Of a stretch of 64,000 nt of DNA, positions 33,826-44,637 are shown in pieces. A program made the position numbers and the translations under genes. How positions within the stretch are numbered: position 1 is the stretch's first letter; every line of letters begins with the position of its first letter. The notes beneath the pieces are model-generated. The model was not told where the DNA came from, did not search any database, and saw nothing but the letters and a program-made list of their open reading frames with translations. The stretch comes from Pochonia chlamydosporia 170 (lineage: Eukaryota; Ascomycota; Sordariomycetes; Hypocreales; Clavicipitaceae). Location: the NCBI RefSeq assembly GCF_001653235.2, contig NC_035790.1:3534001-3598000 (forward strand). Reading direction: 5' to 3'.

Positions 33826-34732
33826 TCACGAAGTCGCCGTTTGTAAACGTAAAATATATAGGCACCAAGACGGCAAGAAAACTCGATGCTTGTAGTTGTA
33901 ATCAAACGCATCCAATATCCCTACAAGCTGTATACCCGTCGCAGCCACAACCAGTAAATGAAACAACTGGTGTGACGCTCCGTAAAAGTCAAATCTACCT
34001 GGCTTCAAACACTCAGGAAACCTCGTCTACTTCATCAGCACGCCCTCCTAACGAGAGCAACAAAACTCACCATGTATATCAGCGCACCTAGTGCCAAGCA
34101 AGCCCCTTCACCGAAATAATACGGCATACCGGACTGCTTCATCATAGGGAGGATGGGGGTGTTACCATGGCCCAGTACATGATTCGGAGGGTGGGCTTGC
34201 ACCAAAATGCCATGTAGATGCCGGAAATAAAATCACCCAAGGTGAGTATTATTATGCCAATGAAGTCGATTCGCAGCCATATACTGTCCATTGATTCGGA
34301 ATGGTTCGTCAATGTGTGATAGCAGGCCGAGAATGACAGGCATACAACGGCAGTGAGGATGTAGAAGCTGAATACAATGTCGTCTTGGGTGGTGACATTT
34401 GCATACTTTGAGTTTATGTGTCTTAAGACGATGCCCTCGGAAACAATGAAAATGAGAGCTGGTAAGAGGTGGCTATAGATGTTTACAGACTCATTGTGCA
34501 TGTAGAGAAGGCGGCGAAACGATACGGCGACGGAGCCAGATACAGGTCGGTAGCCTTATTTTATGTGCTCGTTGTCTCGGTACCATTGCGGGAGGTCTTC
34601 GTAGGATAGGAGTTGCGGGTGTGCGGTGCTGTTTTGTGTTGGTGTTGTATCGTGCTGTGTGGTTGAGGTGTCGGTTGTGAGGATGTGACTGGGAGATGGT
34701 GAGGCGAGGCGCAGGCGGAGACGGGAGGCCAT
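33826..34732 (-). pseudogene. PAQR family (adiponectin receptor / hemolysin III) gene, broken
   Basis: From the ATG at 34732 the protein begins with a polar region, then LLSYEDLPQWYRDNEHIK followed by an in-frame TAA and GYRPVSGSVAVSFRRLLYMHNESVNIYS..., the conserved membrane-proximal segment of the family, so the stop lies inside a conserved motif. The frame continues through the first helices (CYHTLTNHSE with the first zinc-binding histidine; LRIDFIGIIILTLGDFISGIYM with the conserved aspartate) to YWAM near 34172. Only about 35 nt later sequence resembling the late part of the family appears (PYYFGEGACLALGALIYM), then GRFDFYGASHQLFHLLVV with the other two zinc histidines. The roughly 60-residue block holding the middle helices is missing. 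One nonsense change and one internal deletion in an otherwise well preserved gene point to recent loss. Family role: membrane receptors or ceramidase-like enzymes of lipid and zinc homeostasis (yeast Izh proteins). Confidence 0.8.
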
Positions 34733-35229
34733 TTTACTTCACATTCGGTAACGTGTAATGGCCCTCTGTTGAGGTTAACGCTGACATATGACTGTCTTTT
34801 CGATGTTGAAGGGAAGTGGTCAAACTTGGTCTTATTCGTGGTGCTTTGAGTGCGTTCAGCGCTGATGACCGGCTCGACAGCAGCATAAACGTGAGCACCA
34901 AGAATGAGAAGAGATAAGATGGTCCATATCTGATGTTATGAAACAATTTGTGGGATTTCAGACCGAAATAGTAGAGAGCTCGATAAAATCTCTGTGAACA
35001 AAGAAACCTCATGGTCACTGCTCGTCGCGGCTCTGGTGCGGCCAACGCGGAGGTTGCACCAACTACGTGCATGTAAGAAAAGTCCAGCCTGAGCCTTTTC
35101 ATATGTAGAAACCAGGGTACAGAACAATTTGGTTACTATTCACGTAAATATCGGAAACCACCCTCAGACAATTTATGCCATCCATCCCAAAACCAGCACA
35201 ATCAGTGAAAGCTCTCAAAACATGCCAAC
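34733..35229. other. Intergenic, no supported gene
   Basis: A 122-codon minus frame (34734-35102) has no motif and may be chance. This is the upstream region of the PAQR remnant and downstream region of the small secreted protein gene. Confidence 0.4.
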
Positions 35230-35725
35230 CTACGAAACGCTCACACAATACACGCTCCCAATCTTATCGCCAAGCCCAAGAGCATGTAAATTGGGAATAC
35301 TCTCCCGCAGCCAATTATACAATGCCAACGGCTCACACACATCACCACTAATATCCATGAGCACAAGTCGCATGAGAGCAGGCAGACTTACGCGTAAAGA
35401 GTACATGCTATGTTGTCGGCGGCGAAGAAAACAGAAGACGCCCTTCGATACCTTCATCCAGTTGGCGTCATCTCATGACAGCGACGGAAGCGACTTACAA
35501 TCTGTCTGGGATCCGATGGCATGTGTTCAGTGTTGAAATCCACCACCATGGTCCGTTGTAGTCGATGTCTTCGTAGAATGTAACCTGCGACTTGGAGTTA
35601 GAAATATGCTGCGTATGGATGAAGGGGCTTTGTACAAGGATGGCTTCGGCGGAGAGGTCTGGTTGCTGTATTGGGGTTGCGAAGATGGCGGTCGCGGTTG
35701 CGGCGAGGATGGTTGGGATGCGCAT
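35230..35725 (-). CDS. Small secreted protein with beta/gamma-crystallin-like (Greek key) pattern
   Basis: Three exons on the minus strand, 35725-35499, 35442-35392 and 35347-35230, give 131 residues. Residues 1-17 or so (MRIPTILAATATAIFAT) form a signal peptide. The mature part shows two half-repeats of the crystallin/I36-like type: VTFYEDIDYNGPWWWIS then CHRIPDRLASSV, and CTLYAGDVCEPL then ESIPNLHALGLGDKIGSVYC, i.e. a strand with an aromatic-acidic motif, a glycine turn, and a closing D-x-[IL]-x-S-V strand in each. Four cysteines after the signal could make two disulfides. The second intron is short (44 nt) and the acceptor of the first has a weak branch site, so exon 2 is the least certain part; frame and motif continuity support it. 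Similar fungal secreted proteins are common and mostly uncharacterised. Confidence 0.65.
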
Positions 35726-38156
35726 GTTGATCTTGATGCTGGATGGAGTATATCATGGGCGACGATGGGAAGTGTAATATCTGGGATGAGAGGTGAGGCT
35801 CTTATTACCACCATCTTCCTGCGGCCCAACATATTGCCGTCTTGAGCGTGCATCTCATCGCTAGTGATGCAGAGTGCGTCTCGTGCAACACAAGCAGACT
35901 ATTGATTAGAGCCTAGATGGAGCTGGACTGTCGTGTAATTTGGCTATTGGAATGCAGTGCAGTCAATACGTCTAGTTTTAGAGTCACACAAGTTTTGATC
36001 ACGGGTCATTGTCCACATAAGCTGGGTAGAGGGCATACAATCGGCAAAGGCACATAGCATGCTTCCCTGCGTGGTGATGGATTCGAAACGGAAGAGGTCA
36101 AGTACGGCTACCAGAGCATAAAACTGTCAAAATCTGGTTTGACTACGCTTACAGAACAGCGTCATATCAAGAACAGCCCTGCAGCGTCGCTCAGTCAAGT
36201 ATCAGTCGAGGGTATCATCTAACACTGCCGCGGACCGCGGTACATACACACGGGTGGGCAAGGAGCACGACTCAACCACAAATAGACATGTACATACTGA
36301 GGAAAGTAAAAGGGCGGTAGCAAATCAGCAGTATTGGACGATACTGCCGGCTGCATCATGGACCTTGATATCGGCATCTGGCTGCACTTGGGCGAGAAAG
36401 CATGCCAAGATCATCTGGCTGAAGTCGAGCTGATATGACGCTGCAGGCTGAGTTCCATACATACTTGAGTAATATGAAGCCACAATAAGCCGCCATCAAG
36501 CCAATGGTTCATTGGGGTAATTGACTGGTTTGGTCACACAAATTACACCTTTCCATGCAAAGTGCGGAGAAGACTTACTATTGACAGCTCAGGTTGCGTT
36601 CTCGGCCGTCATTCCTTCATACCAGAGCGTCACGTGGCTGAGTTTTACAAAGTTATCTCCAAGCGATATGCAATCAACTTGGATTATTGCATCAGCCAGC
36701 GCAATGATCATCACCGCTACACATCTCAGTCAGGCTGCATAATGCGCGCCTTCAAACTCGCCAAGATTTAAATTTTTTTGCAATTCTCGTTGCTTCTTCT
36801 TTTCAGCCCTGAATAAATTGCACCGCGTACCTGCGACTAAAACGACCGGGGTAAGAAGTCCTAGCCTGCGTCGCAACGGGAGGACATGTGGCAGTGGGAC
36901 ACTGGTTTTATGACCAGACATGGTTGAAGTTTGTCACGGGGAGAAAACGGATTGGTCAAGATGGAATGCCAATGCCAGACCAGGGTCAAGTATCTCGATC
37001 CGGGCGGACCGGTGAAGGAGGGAACAAGCGACTGGGCTAGAGGGAAAATAATGAATGCTTGTTCCTGGTAGACACTTCCTTTTCCGACTTGCAGAGCGGC
37101 ATTGCGGAAATGAAGTAACAAAAAATCAGTGAGGAGGAAGAAGAAGAAAAAAGACAATCCGGGAAAACAAAAAGATGCATGTGCGTTGCCATGCAAATAC
37201 CCAGTCCGCCTTTTGAGTTGCCTTCACAGGGGTAACATGAATCCGTACATCGGAGCTGAAGCTGTGCATCGTGGTTGTAAGCATCAATCGCTGGCCCGAA
37301 AAGTCCAGCCTGCAATTAGAGCTTAGAGTCTGGTGGCAGTAAAACAAACCGCATCAAATGTCTCGGAGGAAATGTCATCCAAGGGACGTGATTGTCGCCA
37401 CTGCGAACTCGAATGCAGGTACCAAAGTGCCTGCATGAGTTGCCGTTGCCAAACTGAAGTGGAATGCAGCTGACTTGGGGTAAAGCCCTCACATCCAGAC
37501 ACCATTGAAGGCAAACGAGCACCAGAACTCCCGTCGACCATAAGTTACATCGTGAGACACGGCCAGAGTAAAGCGAAACGCCTCGTGGGAATTCTGCACA
37601 CGGAAGCGACCCGAGACTACTGACTCGACATCTGGATTCTGGACTGTCGCAACATGTCTTGAGCCCTAAGCTTGGAAGTCTTGGGCAGAGACCCTCGCGA
37701 ACTATTTGATTCCCGCACAAGATTGAGGGTTGATGTCTCTGTACCTTTCTGCACCATACCAGCTTCACCGCCATTACGTACCGATACACACTCACACTGC
37801 TGCGATGTCTTGTTCCCTCCATCTCAATCAGAAGAAGAAGCAGTAGACTGGACCGCACCGCAAGTCTAACCAACTCAGACAAACGGTCAAACGAACCAAT
37901 GCTCCATCTCCATCCCAGTCCGTTGGCTATAGTCGCCGTGGTTCACCAGAACTGCAGCAAATGGAGCTGACTCGTCTGCTTCTTCCGCCATACAGTTACA
38001 TTTCCTTCCGAATTTTGCACAAATTTGTGGTCCTGCATCTGAAAAGGGAGCGACAACAGGAACGGTGGATCGCATCTATTGTCAAGAAGGGTTAACACAT
38101 GCCCAGTGTTCTAGACCATGTCCCTGTCCCTGTCCTGGTTTACTGAATTTTTTCCA

Positions 38157-38172
38157 TTTTTTTTTTTTTTTT
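38157..38172. repeat. Poly-T run
   Basis: 16 consecutive T on the plus strand. Similar poly-A of about 19 nt at 39377-39395. Simple homopolymers in intergenic DNA. Confidence 0.8.
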
Positions 38173-38709
38173 ATTGTTTTCCCTCATGTCGAGCATGTCA
38201 CCATGACGAGGAGATGAAGTCGACGATTACACACGATGCCGTACCAGGCAAACAGAGCAGAGTAGGCCGAGAAAATTCTGTCCCATGCTACCATTAGTTA
38301 CAGTCAGCCGCCCAAAAGAAAAATTCGGTATTTGCAATCCTGTCTCATCAAGAGTGTCACTCAAACGGCCCGTGCCAAACTGAGCGCTCCGTACTCCGTA
38401 GATCGTAAATCGATAGCCGAGCCAATTTCCCCAGCCGGTAATAATCATTCAAATACGTGCTTCTTCCGCTCATTATGGCAATTAAATATTTTCTTTTCCC
38501 GACGCATCGTTGCTGAATCTGGTCATGTTTATTCTGCAGCATTTGCTTCTGCCAACTCAGCTCGCTAGGATGGAGAAGGGAAGCAGTTTGGCGCATTGTC
38601 ACAGTCTAGTTTGCATGGGCTGGCAGCTTACGAGTCACACATGTGCATCTATTGGCCCGTGGGGATGTGAGAATTGGGTGTAGCGTAATCGGAGGCCCGA
38701 TGAACAGGG

Positions 38710-38803
38710 GTCAACTGGTCTGGTTTGCGATGGTTCCTTCCTTCTTTTTTCTTTCTTCCTTATTTCTCAGGCGGGTACCTTGCAGCATACCAGACCAGTT
38801 GAC
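38710..38803. repeat. 15-bp perfect inverted repeat with 64-nt spacer
   Basis: Arms GTCAACTGGTCTGGT (38710-38724) and ACCAGACCAGTTGAC (38789-38803) are exact reverse complements. The spacer is mostly T-rich and contains no gene. The arms contain the GACCAG/CCAGAC unit seen elsewhere in the window. Confidence 0.75.
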
Positions 38804-40156
38804 ATTACATACACTTGAGCTGTCGTGATTTCTTGTTGGGTTGCTTTTTGACCAAAAAACAAAAAAGTGCCTCTCATCGCAAAAGCATCCCATGCTCGCT
38901 GTGGGCTGCGGGGAAGACTTTTTTTTTTGCTGAGATCAAGCCATCAATGATCCCTCTCTTGTGTCCTCATGCCTGAATCCGGCCCTGCACACGATTACAA
39001 AACGGAAAACTGGTGCGTGAAGAGAAAAAATTTTGGGGCTGGTGGAGTTCCCGTGGCGGACCGTTCCAAAACTACCAGTTTTGTTGGTGTAGCAGATGAT
39101 GGTGAGATGGTTATGCGCATGAACATGGCTTGACGGCAGGCTCATTGTTTGAACAGTTGAGGCGATGGAGAATGAAGACAAAACTACGTGAGGCCTTTTT
39201 GTGATCCAGTCCCTCCACCTTTGCTGTTTGCGTATTCTGTTACGACAATATTACAGTTTAACATGCTGATTGTGGTTGCAGCCAGGTCAGGTACCCGTGC
39301 GGGAAGGAAAAGCCAGTTGAGATCCAGTCTAGTCTCATTGGCAATATGCAACGGCATTGCTCCGCGGATAGCAACCAAAAAAAAAAAAAAAAAAATCTCT
39401 CGAAGGATACTTTTGCTTCTTATCGTCCTAGTCGCTCCACTCTCGTTCAACTCGGCCAGTCAGACTGTAAAGTAAGCAGGAAGAATTCATCACGATACAG
39501 GACGACCATGTCTGACTGGATAAACGACTAGAAACTAGCTCGACGAGAGGTGTGGTGCAGCGATAATGGCCACGATGTGGCCTGTGATGTGGCGGCCAGT
39601 GGGTGGCCGATGGGACCTGGGCGGTCAAGTGGCTAACATGTGGCACCAGGCCTTTGGCATTGACAGTGCTCGCACAAGGCATGCACCAACCAGACTGGAC
39701 CAGACTGACAAGACACAATGAGGGAGGGCCGCTAGCATTCATTGTATTGAGCCGGACTTGACGACACTGGAGATACTCCGAACTCGATCCCGGCATCCTG
39801 GGCACAGGCCACAACGGGCACCCGGTACTTTGGGCGGCAGTACTGCTTGTCACTACCCGTCAGGTACCAGCCCAGTCGGCTGCCGGACCAGGAACCCGCA
39901 CACCAAAAGTTGAACATGGGCGGCACAACAAAGTCACTCGTAGTCCAGGGGGACCTGGGCAGCCCCTTGTCTTCTACCGAAATCCCCAGCGAGTCACACC
40001 TTGGTCAGGTATCGTCTGGGTACGAGGTACATCGTCATTCGTTTGCCGTGGCTGGCCCGGTGGCTCAGAATTCCGAGTTCGTCTCGATGCCCATCTCTTC
40101 GTCCGCTTCACCCACCATCAGGATTAAGCAACCATGACAAACACTCCAACTTGACC

Positions 40157-40181
40157 TCACTCATTCACTCACTCACTCACC
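40157..40181. repeat. (ACTC)n microsatellite
   Basis: Tandem CTCA/ACTC tetramers, about 25 nt, with one interruption. Confidence 0.65.
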
Positions 40182-40375
40182 CGATCTAGATTCCACCAAT
40201 TCCCTCCCCCCATGTGCCATGTCTCCCTCGGCTCTAACATGCTCAACTAGAATGGCACCTGGGTTTTCTTCTGTCCTCATGCAGCCCTTCATTGCTTGTT
40301 TCCGTTGTGGCCGTCGCCCCAAAATTGACCTGTCTCAATGCGTCCCGTCCCACGTAAGTACCAGACATAGGGACG

Positions 40376-40395
40376 AGACAAGACCAGACCAGACC
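40376..40395. repeat. (CCAGA)n short tandem repeat
   Basis: Two to three consecutive GACCA pentamers, same motif as 4705-4729. Confidence 0.6.
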
Positions 40396-41556
40396 CTTTG
40401 TGCTGCTTTGCCCGATACTTGTGTCGTAGTAGCATTTGCCAGACCATCTGTGAAAATGTTAAAGAATCCTGGACTCCCCGACACACCAGGCACGACATCA
40501 GATTCAGATTTCAGACAACCCCCTTCCCTCCTTGTCTTGGCCCCCCTCCCAATCCTATCGTTCTTTGTTTATCCTAGACACTTTCGAACCTCTGATTCAG
40601 ACCCTTCAATTAAAAAAGAGCGCCGTGCCCTTTTGCTCTCTCTCTCTCGCTTTGAAACCTTTCAATACCCGTCGTCTGTGCCCGGGCTACAAAAGACACA
40701 CATCACCTACGGACTTACACCTCATGTACTCCATGCACGCATCACTCATTAGGCACACATACACGCTCACCACGTCGATGCATCTCCGCCTATAATCCAC
40801 GGGACCAGCTTCTTCACCTACACCTGCAAGACGCGACAGCCATATATTGGTCCAGCGATATCTGCAGCTCCGCTTGCCAGCGCACCCGTTCGCATTCCCT
40901 AGCTGCGTCGTGGCCAACCGACTTTAGAACCCAGGCGGTCTACTGCGTATTGGCTACAGGGTTCTCCATTGAGACGAATCCGAACGCTCACCGCAACCGC
41001 GAGGGAAAAAAAACAGGGACGCCGACAACACGTTCATTACCCAAGGCATCTTTCCTGGCTGTTTATTCGCCTTTACACCATCTGTGTCTGCGTTCGTTGG
41101 GCAACAGGTTAAAGTGCCACCGAGTCGCGCCTTCCCTTATTACTTGTGACTCGCTTCCTTCCCTGGTGCAACCTTCCTCTCCGCCAAAGAATTACGAACT
41201 CTCTTGGTTCTGGTATTCCTCTTTATTTCCCCCCTCTTATTTTTCCCATTCAAATTCCTCCTTCGCTTCAGAGGCTTTGAGCGGTGACCGCTCCCAGATT
41301 CTATTGTCCAAAGATCTGGTTGACTTCCACCGGTGTTACGACGCCTTTGTCTTCGGCAGTCTGGCCACGGCCCCCACCCCTGGTCCGGATCTCATTCAGC
41401 CAAAATCACGATTTACCACCACAGATCGGGTTGATCCAACGCCGCCTTTGAGGCAAACTCGGCTAATAAGCGACACAATTTCAAATTCCGTTTTCATAGA
41501 CGGCAAACAATAAGAGCCGCAACGTGCACATTGCGCGTCTCCTCTACATTTTTAGC

Positions 41557-44500
41557 ATGTTGCCAACGCGGTTTTCCTCTGTGCGGCAAAAAAACCGCCT
41601 TCACACAGGATTGCCCTCCTTTCGCGACGACACAAGCCTCGTGGGCTTTCGATATGAAAAGACCAAGCCTGCCGAGCCTCCTGTCCCGTTACCTCCGTCA
41701 AGGAATCCCCTGCGCACGCCGAGCTTACTCAGTGTCGCAAGATCGAATACCACGGCTACTAATAAAACGCAATCTACATCCAGCTCGTCGGTCTCCTCCT
41801 TCTCAGTGAGCCCGGTGGTAGTCGCACCACCAACTGCGTTGGCTTATATGCCCAGTGTTGCACCACCAACCGAACAACACCCGGCATTGCGATCGCCGCT
41901 GCCTGCCAACGCACTGGGCATACAGGATGGAAAGCGGGATTCTGGCCACGCCGCAACAGCAAATTCTGACAGTGTGATTCACGAAGAGGACTGTGAGGAT
42001 GACTATGAGCAACAACAATACTTGTCAGAAAAGATGAACGAACTTGCGCGTGAAGGAGCCATACCTGAAGCAATGGAGCACATTGAATACAGGGATGAGG
42101 ACCGAGCGTTGGCGGTGGTGGACCGGGCTGCGGCTTCTGTGGCTGCATTACATGGCCCGCCGCCTGCATCACCCACAGCAAACTCTCCTTCGTCACCTCA
42201 ATCAGACATTCAATCGCGGGTTTTTAAGCAGCCAGTGTCGCCTCGAAAGCTCGTCAAGAAGACCAGCACTCGCTTTTCTGTTTTTCGAGGCAGAAGCTCC
42301 AGCGAGGCGTCCGGCAGAGCTGAAGAAGCGTCGCCAATGGAGTCGGAGCCGAAGCCCCTGATGCGGGGCTCAATCGCGACCCCAGCCTCCTCCATGCACA
42401 AGCCAGGTCAGGACGACCACTTCTCTCAGCAAACGGCTCTGCCCCCGTCAGGAGGTTTGAATGGAGCTTCCAACGACACTTGTTCTTTATCCGCCTCCGC
42501 CATCCCCGACCCGGACGCGCAGTTTGCTCCTCTTGCGATTTCCATTCCGACCGATAGCTTGCTCGACGATGCGTTCATGACTGGCTTTTCTTTCTCAAAG
42601 CGCGGCAGTCTAATGTTTGGTGGCAAACGCGCGACAATGGCCACCGATGGCGCAACCGACTTCTCACCATCCACAACGGCGACCTTGGACCATGGCAACA
42701 CCAGCGATACAGAAATGCCTGACGCATCGCTCGACCAGACCGTCCCAGAGGGAGTCGTCAATGGGCGACCGAGCTCAACCGTGAGCGCCATCGACACAGT
42801 CAATCGCACCACAGCGGCGCAACCTCTCCCCGACATTCGTATCCTCTCCCCCGATATCGAAAAAGAATCTCAAAAGGTGAGATCTCTCTATTCAACCAGC
42901 GATGCCATCAACTGGGAAGACGGCGCTAGGTTCTCCTTCTGTGAGCACTTGGAGCCTACTCCCGAGGTTCCCGCAGAGGAGGACCCCCATGATCCGTATG
43001 CTGTCCTTTGGCTACCCAATACATGACCTTCTGCCATTGTTTTAGAGAATGCTAACAGTTGCGTTTCCCTTTTTGTAGCGACCTCGTCCCCGCCGCGAAT
43101 CTTGGGCTAGCTTCCGCCGGGCCAAGGTCTGTAAGCTCTTTTTCCCATTGTCCGGATAACGCGCGACGCGAAACCGAGTTAGCCGGCGGTCTGGAAGACT
43201 GGGAAGATGTCGACGGCGCAGATGTAGACCGGTATGGCTTCATTGCACCCCGGCGGCCGTCCTCGAGGGTCGGCACCCCGACCGAACTCAAATCGGCGCA
43301 ATTCTCTCCTAGAAGGCGAAATGTGCTGCTTAAAAGGGATCCCATGGGCTTCTCGTCTCAACTGGGAGGCAGAACACCAAGCAGAAAGGTCTCAGCACGA
43401 TCTCTCAACACGGTTCGCTCAGAAGTATCCGTCACATCTCTGCGATCTTCACGGTCCGTCATACGCCAAGCAAGCAATCTATTACCTCACAACCGCAACC
43501 GCCGATGGATGGATGAAGCAGGTGACATGTTGACGGTATCGCCAAACTTGCAAGACACAGTAGAAGAGGCGCAAGTGGAAAAGATTTCCGAGACAATCAA
43601 ACGAAAGGAGTGGGAGCGATCTGAAAAGTGGCGCAAGATGGCAAAGGTTGTCAAACAAGGCTCGGAAGGCCAAGGCATGGAGTTTGAATTCGACGTTAAG
43701 AACCCCAAGCTTATCGAGCGAACCTGGAAAGGTATCCCGGATCGATGGCGAGGTGCGGCTTGGTGGTCATTTCTTGAATCAGCAGCCAAGGAGCACAACG
43801 CCGCCTCTACCGAGTTCATCATCAACTCTTTCCACAACCTGCAGGAGAGAAGCTCACCGGACGACGTTCAGATTGACTTGGATGTTCCCCGAACAATCAG
43901 CAGGCACATCATGTTTCGCCGACGGTATCGAGGAGGACAAAGGCTCTTGTTCAGAGTACTCCACGCTCTGTCGATATACTTTCCCGAGACTGGTTATGTC
44001 CAGGGCATGGCTTCGCTTGCCGCCACGTTACTGTGCTATTTTGACGAAGAGAAGTGTTTTGTGATGCTGGTGCGGATGTGGTCGCTGCGAGGGCTTGACA
44101 GGCTGTACCGCCCTGGGTTTGAGGGTCTCATGACTGCGCTTCGGGAGTTTGATGGAGATTGGCTGGCGAAGTCGGTTGCCGAGAAACTCGTAAGTCCTGT
44201 ATAGCTGCCTTTGCGAATCACTCATACTAACTATTTGACAGACGGAACTAGGCATCGACTCTACAGCATACGGAACAAGATGGTACCTCACACTATTCAA
44301 CTTGTCTATTCCTTTCGGCGCTCAACTACGAGTATGGGATGTTTTTCTACTACTAGGCGAAGGCGTCGTCGATTCTTCGCCAACGACAACCGCGGCATCG
44401 ACATCAACACCACCAACTACAGCAAAGAGCGAGACGCCAGCACCGGCGAGCGGGCTAGACGTCCTGCACGCTACGAGCGCAGCATTAATCCAGGCACTTA

Positions 44501-44637
44501 GGGAAGTTCTCTTGGACTCTGATTTTGAAAATGCCATGAAGGCATTAACGTCATGGATACCGATTAAAGACGAGGACCTGTTAATGAAGGTGACCAAGGC
44601 GGAGTGGAAGACACACCAGGGCAAGAAGAAGACCTAG
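41557..44637 (+). CDS. TBC-domain Rab GTPase-activating protein
   Basis: Exons 41557-42995, 43079-44189 and 44242-44637; both introns keep frame and carry GCTAAC or ACTAAC branch sites; 981 residues. The first ~690 residues are Ser/Pro-rich and low complexity, with short acidic patches, as in many fungal TBC proteins. The TBC domain covers about 695-885: KGIPDRWRGAAWW opens it; IDLDVPRTISRH (about 744) carries the catalytic arginine; YVQGM (about 787) carries the catalytic glutamine; it closes with RWYLTLF and LRVWDVFLLLGEG. Both finger residues are present, so GAP activity on a Rab-type GTPase is expected, acting in vesicle traffic. The target Rab cannot be told from sequence. A polar insertion (Thr/Ser/Pro-rich, about 890-915) interrupts the C-terminal part. 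The start is the first ATG of the open frame. Confidence 0.9.

Larger units (their letters stand above)
35726..41556. other. 5.8 kb region without a supported gene
   Basis: Divergent promoter space between the secreted protein gene (-) and the TBC gene (+). Contains homopolymer runs, a 15-bp inverted repeat (38710-38803), CCAGA runs and an ACTC repeat. The last ~600 nt before 41557 are pyrimidine-rich and probably 5' untranslated; a 187-codon frame there (40950-41513) has no ATG-supported start or motif. Confidence 0.45.

Noticed and set aside
40950..41513. 187-codon plus-strand frame ahead of the TBC gene
   Set aside because: No ATG-supported start and pyrimidine-rich composition; more likely 5' untranslated sequence.
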